Below, one piece after another: positions 28,982 through 37,242 of a stretch of DNA of 64,000 nucleotides (the first letter of the stretch is position 1; the number at the start of each line of letters is the position of its first letter). The notes beneath the pieces are model-generated. The model worked only from the letters and a program-made list of their open reading frames with translations. It was not told where the DNA came from and did not search any database. The position numbers and the translations under genes are program-made. Source of the DNA: JADKIH01 sp031367345 (GTDB lineage Bacteria > Bacteroidota > Bacteroidia > AKYH767-A > 2013-40CM-41-45); NCBI GenBank assembly GCA_031367345.1, contig JANLPR010000118.1, positions 186,001 to 250,000 on the forward strand, given 5' to 3'.

Positions 28982-30751
28982 TCAGACCTCAGTAAATTGT
29001 ATTTCATACAACTCTTTATAGAGTCCGTTTTGTCTTAATAAATCCTGATGATTGCCTTCTTCTATTTTGCGTCCTTTATCCATAACGATTATTTTATCGG
29101 CATTTTGGATGGTAGCTAATCGGTGTGCAATAATAATTGATGTTCGATTTTTTGTCAACGTAGTAGTTGCCTGTTGAATCAATTCTTCACTTTCACTATC
29201 GATCGATGAAGTAGCTTCATCAAGGATCAAAATGGTTGGGTTAAAAACGTACGCTCTTATAAAAGAAATGAGTTGCCTTTGACCTACAGAAAGCATTGCT
29301 CCTCTTTCCATCACATTAAAATCATATTTACCCGGCAACCGGTTTATAAAACCATCGGCACCTACCTCTTTTGCTGCCATAGCAACAGTATCTCTCGAAA
29401 TCGATTTATCATTTAGAGTAATGTTATTTTGAATCGAGTCAGAAAAAAGAAATACATCTTGGAGTACAATTGCAATTTGCTGTCTTAAATTATCTAACTT
29501 ATACTCTTTGATATCTATATCATCAATATAAATTTTGCCTCGTTGAAAATCATACATTCTGGAAACTAAGTTTATAATAGAGGTTTTTCCGGCACCTGTA
29601 GCACCAATTAACGCTAAAGTTTTACCTTCTTCAATCTCAAAACTTAAATCTTTTATAATCCATTCCGTCTTTTCGATGTCGGCTGATTCATTATAGGCAA
29701 ACCAAACATTTTCAAAACGGATATTACCTTTTACTTTTTTAGTAATACTACCGCTGTCGTTAATAAATTCTTTTGTATCAATAACTTTAAAAACACGTTC
29801 GCTACAAACCATTCCCATTTGCAAAGTATTGAATTTATCAGCTAATTCTCTTATTGGTCTAAAGAGCATGCTAATAAACATTATGAAAGCGATAACATTA
29901 CCTAAAGAAACTTCCTGAGTAATTACTCCTCCGGAACCCCACCAAACAATCAATCCAATAGAAGTGGCTGAAAGTAATTCAACAACTGGAAAAAAAATGC
30001 TGTAATACCAAACAGATCGAATGTGAGCAACCATGTGATCGTTGTTTATTTTTTTGAATCTGCTGTATTCTTCATTCTCTCTATTAAAAATCTGAACAAT
30101 ACTCATCCCGGTAATATGTTCATGTACAAAAGTATTCAATGCAGCAACTTGAGTTCTTACTTCTCTGAAAGTCTTATTAATTCCAAACTGAAAAATTCGA
30201 GTTGCAAACAATAAAACTGGAATGGTGCTTAAACTGATAAGTGTAAGTCGCCAATCAAGAAAAAACATTACACCAATAATTACTACAAGTTGCAAAAGAT
30301 CACCAATAATAACAATGAGTCCTTCACTAAAAATATCGGCAATTGCTTCGAGATCACTAACAGTTCTTGTTACTAAAGTTCCAATTGGCGTATGATCAAA
30401 GTATTTTAAGCGAAGACTTGCAATGTGTTTAAATAATTTTACTCGAATATCAGAAATCACTGTTTGGCCTAACCAATTAGTGATAAAAGTATGAAAATAC
30501 TGAATGACAGACTGAAAAATCAGGAGTCCTATCATAATCAGCATCATTTTTATCAGTCCCTGAGCATCATGATGTACGATGTAATTATCAACCGTATATT
30601 GAATTAGCAATGGCCGTAAGGGAGAAAGGAACGCCAATAATATAGTTAGCGCAACGCTTGCAAATAATCCCTTTTTATAAGGACGAGTAAATCTGTAAAT
30701 CCTACGGAGGACTTTTAAGTCAAATGCTTTACCTGTTACATTTTCTTTCAA
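28982..30751 (-). CDS. ABC exporter, fused membrane and ATPase domains
   Basis: This 589-aa half-transporter has six membrane helices (about residues 15-320) followed by the nucleotide-binding domain: Walker A GATGAGKTS near 384, Q-loop VLQDVFLFSDS, signature LSVGQRQL near 487, Walker B ILILDEATSSID and H-loop IIAHRL. It belongs to the MsbA/LmrA-type exporters; the substrate (lipid or drug) cannot be told. It starts with TTG three bases after the truA stop, because no ATG precedes the first helix. It is the third gene of a PgpH-truA-ABC operon. Confidence 0.93.
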   Translation of the reverse strand: MKENVTGKAFDLKVLRRIYRFTRPYKKGLFASVALTILLAFLSPLRPLLIQYTVDNYIVHHDAQGLIKMMLIMIGLLIFQSVIQYFHTFITNWLGQTVISDIRVKLFKHIASLRLKYFDHTPIGTLVTRTVSDLEAIADIFSEGLIVIIGDLLQLVVIIGVMFFLDWRLTLISLSTIPVLLFATRIFQFGINKTFREVRTQVAALNTFVHEHITGMSIVQIFNRENEEYSRFKKINNDHMVAHIRSVWYYSIFFPVVELLSATSIGLIVWWGSGGVITQEVSLGNVIAFIMFISMLFRPIRELADKFNTLQMGMVCSERVFKVIDTKEFINDSGSITKKVKGNIRFENVWFAYNESADIEKTEWIIKDLSFEIEEGKTLALIGATGAGKTSIINLVSRMYDFQRGKIYIDDIDIKEYKLDNLRQQIAIVLQDVFLFSDSIQNNITLNDKSISRDTVAMAAKEVGADGFINRLPGKYDFNVMERGAMLSVGQRQLISFIRAYVFNPTILILDEATSSIDSESEELIQQATTTLTKNRTSIIIAHRLATIQNADKIIVMDKGRKIEEGNHQDLLRQNGLYKELYEIQFTEV

Positions 30752-30753
30752 AA

Positions 30754-31518
30754 CTATCCAATATTAAAAGGGTATTTTACATCAACGAGCGACAGACCTT
30801 GAGCAGGTACTGAGAACCCTGCTTTGCTTCTATCTTTACTTTCTAAGATTTTAAGAAAATCACTTTCCGATAATTCAGATTCTGCGGCCTTTATTAAAGT
30901 ACCAACAATAGCTCTCACCATATTTCGAAGAAACCGATCTGCAGTAATTTTAAAAACAATTTGAGAAGGAGAAATCTCTTGCCATAAGCATTCGGAAATA
31001 TTGCAATTATTGGTCAGAGTTTGCGTATTTGATTTACTGAAGCAACTGAAATCAGTACTTCTTTTAAGCAGATCTTCATAGGCATTCAACTTTTCAACAG
31101 AAAGTGAATCGGAATTGTACCAAGAAAATTCAGCTACAAAAGGATTTTTGAATCGATGAATTTGATATTCATAGGTGCGAGAGATGGCAGAAAATCGTGC
31201 ATGAGAAGACATCTCAACAAAATTAATTGATTGTATCGCAATTGTATCAGGCAGAATTGAATTTAGTCTGAAAATCATTTCGTTTAAGTCTTTGATTTCA
31301 GAAAAGTCAAAATGAACATAGAACATTTTGGCATGTACACCGGTATCCGTTCTTCCACAACCTGTAGTTTCAATTTCTTGTTTTAAAAGTATTTTAAGAG
31401 CTGAGTTTAGTTCACCTTGAACCGAACTTGCATTTTGTTGAATTTGCCATCCATGAAAAGGTCGACCATTGAACGACATTTTGATAAAATACCTGAAAAC
31501 TTCTTCTTTAGTAATCAT
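30754..31518 (-). CDS. truA: tRNA pseudouridine synthase A
   Basis: TruA makes pseudouridine at positions 38-40 of tRNA anticodon stems. The 254-aa protein shows GWQIQQNASSVQGELNSALK, the catalytic Asp in GCGRTDTGVHA, then RTYEYQIHRFKNPF and FLRNMVRAIVGTLI. It overlaps the upstream PgpH-like gene by 4 bp and is followed 3 bp later by the ABC exporter, indicating translational coupling. Confidence 0.95.
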   Translation of the reverse strand: MITKEEVFRYFIKMSFNGRPFHGWQIQQNASSVQGELNSALKILLKQEIETTGCGRTDTGVHAKMFYVHFDFSEIKDLNEMIFRLNSILPDTIAIQSINFVEMSSHARFSAISRTYEYQIHRFKNPFVAEFSWYNSDSLSVEKLNAYEDLLKRSTDFSCFSKSNTQTLTNNCNISECLWQEISPSQIVFKITADRFLRNMVRAIVGTLIKAAESELSESDFLKILESKDRSKAGFSVPAQGLSLVDVKYPFNIG

Positions 31519-33608
31519 CTCGGATATTCAATTCTTACATGGTAAATTGACATTAACATCTTTTTAAATAATTTCTTGATCTCAGATATGTCTCTTAAGG
31601 TGATAGGCGCATTATCGAATTGCTTTTGTGTAATTTGATTTTCAATAATTGTATCTACCAGCAAACCTATTGATTCAGCATCCGGATTTTTTAGACTCCT
31701 CGAGGCCGCTTCAACAGAATCGGCCATCATTAAAACAGCTGTTTCCCTACTAAAAGGAAGTGGTCCGGGATACCTGAACAATTCTTCCGCCGGAATTTGA
31801 TCAGGGAAATTTTTCAAAAAACTTTGATAGAAATATTGAATGAATACAGTTCCATGATGCGTTCTTATGAAATCAATAATTTGTTCAGGGATTTTATTTT
31901 TGCGTGCCTTTTCAATACCTCTTAGCACATGAGATTTTATTATCCGAGCGCTTTCTTCGAATGATAATTCATCGTGGGGGTTATTATTAGTATTTTGATT
32001 TTCTATAAAATAATTTGGCATATCAATTTTTCCAACATCATGATACATCGCTCCGGCTCTAATAAGCAGTGCGTTTCCACCAACATGAAAAATTGCAGCT
32101 TCAGCTAAATTTGAAACTTGCAAACTATGTTGAAAAGTTCCGGGAGCTTTTAGTGACATTTCTCTCATCAACGGAGAATTGGAGTCAGACAATTCCATTA
32201 GTGAAACATCAGATAGGAAACCAAATATTTTCTCGAAAATAAAAATTAAAGGAAAAGCGAATAAAGTGATAATAGAATTTCCTACAAACCATTTTAGGTT
32301 CATCCAATCGAAATTATGAAAATTTGCCTCGTGTAAAATTGACACTCCGATAAAAGAGACAGTGTATGATAAAAAGATCATTAACACAGAGATGAAAAAC
32401 TGGACTCTTTTACTCATATTTAATATTGTGAAAACAGAAACCATACCGGCGATTGTTTGAATAAACATAAATTCAAATCCACTTGGAGCTTCAAAGCCAA
32501 TAATTAACAACGTGACGATATGAGAAAAAAGAGCTGTACGTGAATCAAAGAATGCGCGAATGATAATTGGCAAAATGCAAACCGGGACAAGATATACATC
32601 AAAAATATTGATTTTACGAGCCCATAGAAAGAGGTATGTTACTGAAACAATCAGAAACATGATAAGAAGTATTTTTTTATTATTGTCAAAAATATCTTCT
32701 CTATATAGATAAAGAAATAACATCAACATGGTTAATGCTAACGAAACAAGAAGGAAATGCCCTAATAGCATAAACCAACGCGAGCTACTACTAAATTCTT
32801 GATTTTTCATTTCCGCTTTCAACGATTCTAATTTCTGAAAACGGCTGTCTTCTACGATTTCTCCTTTGAGAATAATAACTTCGTCTTTTTGTACAAGGCC
32901 ATAAGAAAGACTAATTCGATCAATTAATTGTTTTGTCCATTGTCTGGTGGATTGGTCATCATACAATATATTATGCGATAAAGCATTTTCGAGCAAAGGT
33001 GAAAGCAATGGTATATCAGCTGTAGAAATTGAAGATAACTGTTCTTGAATGAATGAGAATGCTGTTTGTATTGTATAAAAATCAGACAACTTTCTTTCTT
33101 CAGCAATATTGTCTTTCACTACGGTGATAATACCATCAGGATTATTAGCAATCGTTTTATCATTAATCAGAATAATGCCACGTTCGTAAATTACTTTTAA
33201 TATTTGCAGTCCAATTGTTTCCTGAAGCAATTTTTGTTTCTGCAATCGCTCAAGTTCTTTGGTATCTTTAGAAGGAGACGAAAACCTTTTTTCCCAACCA
33301 TCAGATAATTCATTTTTAAACTGATAAATTTTTTGATCGATCAATTTCTCATCATAGCGATAAAAGGGATGACTATTCTTCATCACCGAAGCTCTTTCTT
33401 CATTTAGCTCAGCTTCCGTTTTATTAATCGCAAAGTCGAAAGGTGCCATGAGATTATCAAAGGCCCAAGGTTTTCCTTTTTGATAAGTATAATTAAACTG
33501 AGTTTCTTTTGGAAGGGCAATTACAATTAAGATAATTGCAAGAACAACGAGAGCAATTCGTGAGATACGCTCGTGTTGATTAGAAAGTCTAGTGAAGTAA
33601 TTCTTCAT
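31515..33608 (-). CDS. HDIG-domain 7TM protein, PgpH-like cyclic-di-AMP phosphodiesterase
   Basis: The protein is 697 aa. A first membrane helix (15-35) precedes a large extracytoplasmic 7TMR-HDED-like domain to about 260. A block of seven helices follows (about 275-470), then a cytoplasmic HD domain with HSLQVSNLAE, the metal-binding HDVGKIDMPNYF near residue 521, and RTHHGTVFIQYFY. This is the architecture of PgpH, which degrades cyclic di-AMP in Firmicutes; the activity here is inferred. It heads an operon with truA and an ABC exporter. Confidence 0.92.
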   Translation of the reverse strand: MKNYFTRLSNQHERISRIALVVLAIILIVIALPKETQFNYTYQKGKPWAFDNLMAPFDFAINKTEAELNEERASVMKNSHPFYRYDEKLIDQKIYQFKNELSDGWEKRFSSPSKDTKELERLQKQKLLQETIGLQILKVIYERGIILINDKTIANNPDGIITVVKDNIAEERKLSDFYTIQTAFSFIQEQLSSISTADIPLLSPLLENALSHNILYDDQSTRQWTKQLIDRISLSYGLVQKDEVIILKGEIVEDSRFQKLESLKAEMKNQEFSSSSRWFMLLGHFLLVSLALTMLMLFLYLYREDIFDNNKKILLIMFLIVSVTYLFLWARKINIFDVYLVPVCILPIIIRAFFDSRTALFSHIVTLLIIGFEAPSGFEFMFIQTIAGMVSVFTILNMSKRVQFFISVLMIFLSYTVSFIGVSILHEANFHNFDWMNLKWFVGNSIITLFAFPLIFIFEKIFGFLSDVSLMELSDSNSPLMREMSLKAPGTFQHSLQVSNLAEAAIFHVGGNALLIRAGAMYHDVGKIDMPNYFIENQNTNNNPHDELSFEESARIIKSHVLRGIEKARKNKIPEQIIDFIRTHHGTVFIQYFYQSFLKNFPDQIPAEELFRYPGPLPFSRETAVLMMADSVEAASRSLKNPDAESIGLLVDTIIENQITQKQFDNAPITLRDISEIKKLFKKMLMSIYHVRIEYPR

Positions 33609-33806
33609 TTGAATGATGGATATGGCGAAAATACAATTTTATTCAAGGTGAAAAGACGCATAAATGATTAAGTCCTTATAATTGATCAACATTTTCCGAT
33701 AACAAAGATTTGCGATCTTTAAAACGGATGCCGGAACACACGATTGAGTTCAAAAGATTTACCCATGCTACTGAAAATCATAGAATTCCAACCAGCCAAT
33801 TCCTCC

Positions 33807-33837
33807 TTTCAAGCAAGAGAAATTAATAATACCTTTG
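33807..33837 (+). promoter_or_regulatory. Promoter of the thiolase-NlpC/P60 unit
   Basis: TTTC (33807-33810), 19 nt, then TACCTTTG (33830-33837) fits the Bacteroidota promoter with one mismatch. The predicted start is about 18 nt before the thiolase ATG. Confidence 0.55.
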
Positions 33838-33861
33838 TTTCATAAAACAAATTAGAAAATT

Positions 33862-35040
33862 ATGAAAGAAGTATATATCGTTTCGGCAACACGAACACCC
33901 ATTGGAAGTTTTGGAGGAATATTAGCATCTTATACAGCTACACAATTAGGCGCGCATGCTATTAAATCGGCATTGGATAAAATAAAATTAGATCCGAAAG
34001 AAGTTCAAGAAGTATTGATGGGAAATGTACTTTCAGCAGGACTAGGTCAGGCACCAGTTACACAGGCCTCCATTTATGCAGGGATCCCGAATACAACACC
34101 CGGAACTACAATTAACAAAGTATGTGCTTCAGGAATGAAATCAATTATGATTGCAGCGGAATCGATTATGCTAGGACATAAAGATTGCATAGTTGCGGGT
34201 GGAATGGAAAGTATGAGTAATGTACCGTACTATTTGGACAAAGGTCGTAATGGGTATAAACTGGGACATGGAACAGTTACGGATGGACTTGTAAAAGATG
34301 GTTTGTGGGATGTCTACAACGATTACCACATGGGAAGTGCGGCAGAATTATGTGCTACGGAATGTAATATTAGCCGTGAAGACCAAGATGCATATGCATT
34401 GGAATCATACAAACGATCGAGAGAGGCCACTACCGGAGGAATGTTCAATGATGAAATTGCACCTATATCTATAGTAGTAAAAGGAAAAGATTCGATTCTC
34501 ATTTCAGAAGACGAAGAATTTAAAAATTTAAAGGCAGATAAGGTTCCGACATTGAAACCTGTTTTCAAAAAAGATGGTACAATAACAGCAGCAAATGCAT
34601 CGAGCTTAAATGATGGTGCGGCAGCAGTTATTTTGATGAGCAAAGAAAAAGCAGAAAAGTTGGGAATTAAACCGATTGCAAAAATTCGCGGGTTTGCAGA
34701 TGCACAGCAGGCGCCGGAATGGTTTACAACTACCCCATCTAAAGCCTTACCAAAGGCCGTAGAAAATTCGGGAATAACGATGGAACAAGTAGAATACTTC
34801 GAAATCAACGAAGCATTTTCAGTAGTATCAATTGCCAATAATCAATTAATGAAATTAAATCCGGAGAAGGTAAATGTATTTGGAGGAGCAGTATCATTAG
34901 GACATCCACTCGGAGCATCAGGTGCACGAATTGTAGTAACACTGCTATCGGTACTTAAACATAAAAAGGGCAAAATCGGCGCAGCCGGAATCTGTAATGG
35001 AGGTGGTGGCGCAAGTGCTATTGTTATTGAACTTGTATAA
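33862..35040 (+). CDS. Acetyl-CoA C-acetyltransferase (thiolase)
   Basis: This 392-aa thiolase condenses or cleaves acyl-CoA. The acyl-binding Cys88 lies in NKVCASGMKSI, His in GGAVSLGHPLGASGARI, and the second active-site Cys in GICNGGGGASA. The length and motifs suit a biosynthetic acetoacetyl-CoA thiolase, although a beta-oxidation role cannot be excluded. It is probably co-transcribed with the NlpC/P60 gene 43 bp downstream, with which it shares no obvious pathway. Confidence 0.94.
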   Translation: MKEVYIVSATRTPIGSFGGILASYTATQLGAHAIKSALDKIKLDPKEVQEVLMGNVLSAGLGQAPVTQASIYAGIPNTTPGTTINKVCASGMKSIMIAAESIMLGHKDCIVAGGMESMSNVPYYLDKGRNGYKLGHGTVTDGLVKDGLWDVYNDYHMGSAAELCATECNISREDQDAYALESYKRSREATTGGMFNDEIAPISIVVKGKDSILISEDEEFKNLKADKVPTLKPVFKKDGTITAANASSLNDGAAAVILMSKEKAEKLGIKPIAKIRGFADAQQAPEWFTTTPSKALPKAVENSGITMEQVEYFEINEAFSVVSIANNQLMKLNPEKVNVFGGAVSLGHPLGASGARIVVTLLSVLKHKKGKIGAAGICNGGGGASAIVIELV

Positions 35041-35083
35041 TTTTATCCCTAAATAAATAATAACATTAATAGCCTCATACTTT

Positions 35084-35854
35084 ATGTTTGCAATATGCCA
35101 TTTATCGATTGTCCCGGTTAGAAAAGAAGCGAATGACCGAAGTGAAATGGTATCTCAATTGTTATTTGGAGAAGCTGTAGAAATAATCGATAAAAATAAA
35201 ACTTGGTACAAGGTAAAATTATATGCAGATGAATACATCGGTTGGGTTGATCAGAAGCAAGTAGTGCTTTTGAGTGAAGAAGAACGGAAAGAGTATCAAC
35301 AGAATTCTTTTCAAGTTTCAACTGATTTGCTTCAAATAGCACTTCTCAACGGTAGTGAAATGTGCTCATTGTTAATTGGAAGTACGCTGCCATTTTTACA
35401 AAACAAGAAGATGTGCTTTGGAGGAAACGCTTATACTTTTGAAGGTCAGTCAACCGATTCAAGGAAAGTAATGTCAGGTAATATTGTAACACAAGCCCAA
35501 ATCTTTTTAAACGCTCCTTATCTTTGGGGAGGGCGATCACCCTTTGGAATTGATTGTTCCGGATTTACGCAACTCGTATATAAGCTTTGTGGGATTCAAC
35601 TTAAGCGCGATGCAAATCAACAAGCAGAACAAGGAGAAACTATAACTTTTTTACAAGAATCGAAAGCAGGCGATCTTGCATTTTTCGAAAATTCGGATGG
35701 TAGAATTGTTCATGTGGGAATAATACTTGACAATAATAAGATTATTCATGCTAGTGGAAAAGTACGGATTGATAAAATTGATCATCAGGGAATCTTCAAT
35801 GAGGAGAAAAAAAACTATTCTCACAATTTAAGACTTATCAAACGAATCGTTTAA
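35084..35854 (+). CDS. NlpC/P60 family peptidase with SH3-like domains
   Basis: This 256-aa protein has N-terminal bacterial SH3-like folds (about 1-120). The C-terminal NlpC/P60 domain has its catalytic Cys in FGIDCSGFTQL near residue 155 and His in GRIVHVGIIL. Such enzymes cut D-Glu-meso-diaminopimelate bonds in peptidoglycan peptides. No signal peptide is visible, so it may act on recycled muropeptides in the cytoplasm. It converges on the DUF1801 gene with 3 bp between. Confidence 0.92.
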   Translation: MFAICHLSIVPVRKEANDRSEMVSQLLFGEAVEIIDKNKTWYKVKLYADEYIGWVDQKQVVLLSEEERKEYQQNSFQVSTDLLQIALLNGSEMCSLLIGSTLPFLQNKKMCFGGNAYTFEGQSTDSRKVMSGNIVTQAQIFLNAPYLWGGRSPFGIDCSGFTQLVYKLCGIQLKRDANQQAEQGETITFLQESKAGDLAFFENSDGRIVHVGIILDNNKIIHASGKVRIDKIDHQGIFNEEKKNYSHNLRLIKRIV

Positions 35855-35857
35855 CTT

Positions 35858-36472
35858 TTACTTTTCGTATTTCCAATTTCGCGATTTTCCTTCAGCTAAC
35901 CATTCAACTGTTTTTTGAAGTCTCTTCTTTTTTGTCGTGACAGTTTTAGCTTCTAAAATCCACTCAACGTATTCTTTTCTTTTACTCACAGTAAACTTTT
36001 CAAAATTAAATTTTGTTAATTTATTTTTATTGATTTCATTCAAAATAAAGTCAGGAATATTCACCCTTAGAGCAGAAGAATTTATTTTAGTTCTTGGAGG
36101 CAGTTTAATATTTGATTTGTTTAATACCACCGCTAGTTCAATTATATTCAAAATAATTTTATCGTTGGGCAGTTCAGCCAACGAAGTAATTCGTCCGAAA
36201 TTTCCCATTGCGCTCTCCCCATTTTCATTGATGATGATTTCCAATTGCGGAATAAATTTTCCCTTCCAAAAACCAAACGCACAATGATTATTAAAAGAAG
36301 CCATACTACAAAGAATTCCATTATACATAAAATGAGGGAATCCCCACTTAATCGTTTCTTCAATTTCCGGACATGCAAAATGAACTAACACACGTAAATG
36401 TTTTAAGATCGGTTTAGCAAAGCGTTCCGATTTGCTGATATAAACATCCACTTCTTTTGACTTTTTCATCAT
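35858..36472 (-). CDS. DUF1801 / YdeI-OmpD-associated family protein
   Basis: This 204-aa cytoplasmic protein has an N-terminal DUF1801-like domain (LKHLRVLVHFACPEIEETIKWGFPHFMYNGILCSMASFNNHCAFGFWKG), typical of a small frataxin-like fold. Its C-terminal helical region of the YdeI/OmdA type ends FTVSKRKEYVEWILEAKTVTTKKKRL. These families are linked to stress or bacteriocin protection in name only; the biochemical role is unknown. A second ATG lies one codon in. Confidence 0.88.
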   Translation of the reverse strand: MMKKSKEVDVYISKSERFAKPILKHLRVLVHFACPEIEETIKWGFPHFMYNGILCSMASFNNHCAFGFWKGKFIPQLEIIINENGESAMGNFGRITSLAELPNDKIILNIIELAVVLNKSNIKLPPRTKINSSALRVNIPDFILNEINKNKLTKFNFEKFTVSKRKEYVEWILEAKTVTTKKKRLQKTVEWLAEGKSRNWKYEK

Positions 36473-36688
36473 TATATAATAAGGCTGCTAATTTTTTCCA
36501 ATCATCTCCCTATGTTTAATCTGAAGTAAAAGGCCAGACTTAAACACTACTTTGTCAATTTTACGAAATTTCAGTTGAAAATAAGGAGGAAATCGCTAGT
36601 TTCACATAATAAATTCGGTTTTTTGAAGTTTTTTTGCCATTTTTGGCATGAAAATTACATGAGAGTTTTCAGATTAAAGAAAAATAAA

Positions 36689-37033
36689 ATGAAAAAAAAT
36701 TACTTCGTACTTGTATTGTTGATTTCACTTTTCACTCAACCTTCGATTGCTCAAAGCAATGTTGATGGAAGCAATTTACAAGAAAAGATTAATGTATATT
36801 ACAACAATACGGATGATGTTATCCGATTAAACTATACGATGAATTCACCTTCGCCTGTAGAAATAAAAATTATCGACATCACAGGAAAATCAATCAGGAA
36901 CATTAGTTTGCCAATGCAATTTTTCGGAAACTATTCAGAGATAATTGATAGAAATAATCTTCGCGATGGAATCTATATTTTACAAATGAATTGGGCCGGT
37001 AAACGGTTCATAAAACGATTTATCATTTCTTAA
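36689..37033 (+). CDS. Very small secreted protein consisting mostly of a T9SS-like sorting domain
   Basis: The ATG at 36689 is chosen because it begins a clean signal peptide (MKKNYFVLVLLISLFTQPSIAQ); a TTG 38 codons upstream would bury it. The 114-aa product then has only about 15 residues before a sorting-domain-like module: YYNNTDDVIRLNYTMNSP, EIKIIDITGKSIRNI, LRDGIYILQMNWAGKRFIKRFIIS. The canonical PNP start is absent and replaced by YYNNTDD. So there is almost no cargo. The module may be a bare adhesive domain or a decayed exoprotein. It is followed by a terminator. Confidence 0.8.
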   Translation: MKKNYFVLVLLISLFTQPSIAQSNVDGSNLQEKINVYYNNTDDVIRLNYTMNSPSPVEIKIIDITGKSIRNISLPMQFFGNYSEIIDRNNLRDGIYILQMNWAGKRFIKRFIIS

Positions 37034-37060
37034 CCGGAACCATTTCCAATAAAAACATCA

Positions 37061-37091
37061 GACTGCCTTCAATCGAAAGGCAGTTTTTTTT
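37061..37091 (+). terminator. Intrinsic terminator after the mini sorting-domain gene
   Basis: Arms ACTGCCTT and AAGGCAGT with a short loop are followed by eight T. Confidence 0.85.
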
Positions 37092-37242
37092 GAATTACTA
37101 TTTCAAATCCGACAAATTGGCTTGTAAGGCTAAAGATAGCTGACACATTGTACTTTTAAAGGGATATTGACCTCATTGGCTGTTTTTTTGACTAGATATT
37201 TTCAAAAGATACTATTTTTTTTACCGTGTAAACCACAAGAAA

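Noticed and set aside
36575..36688. TTG start 38 codons upstream of the mini sorting-domain protein
   Set aside because: It would bury an excellent signal peptide behind a basic, aromatic-rich tail; the ATG at 36689 fits far better.
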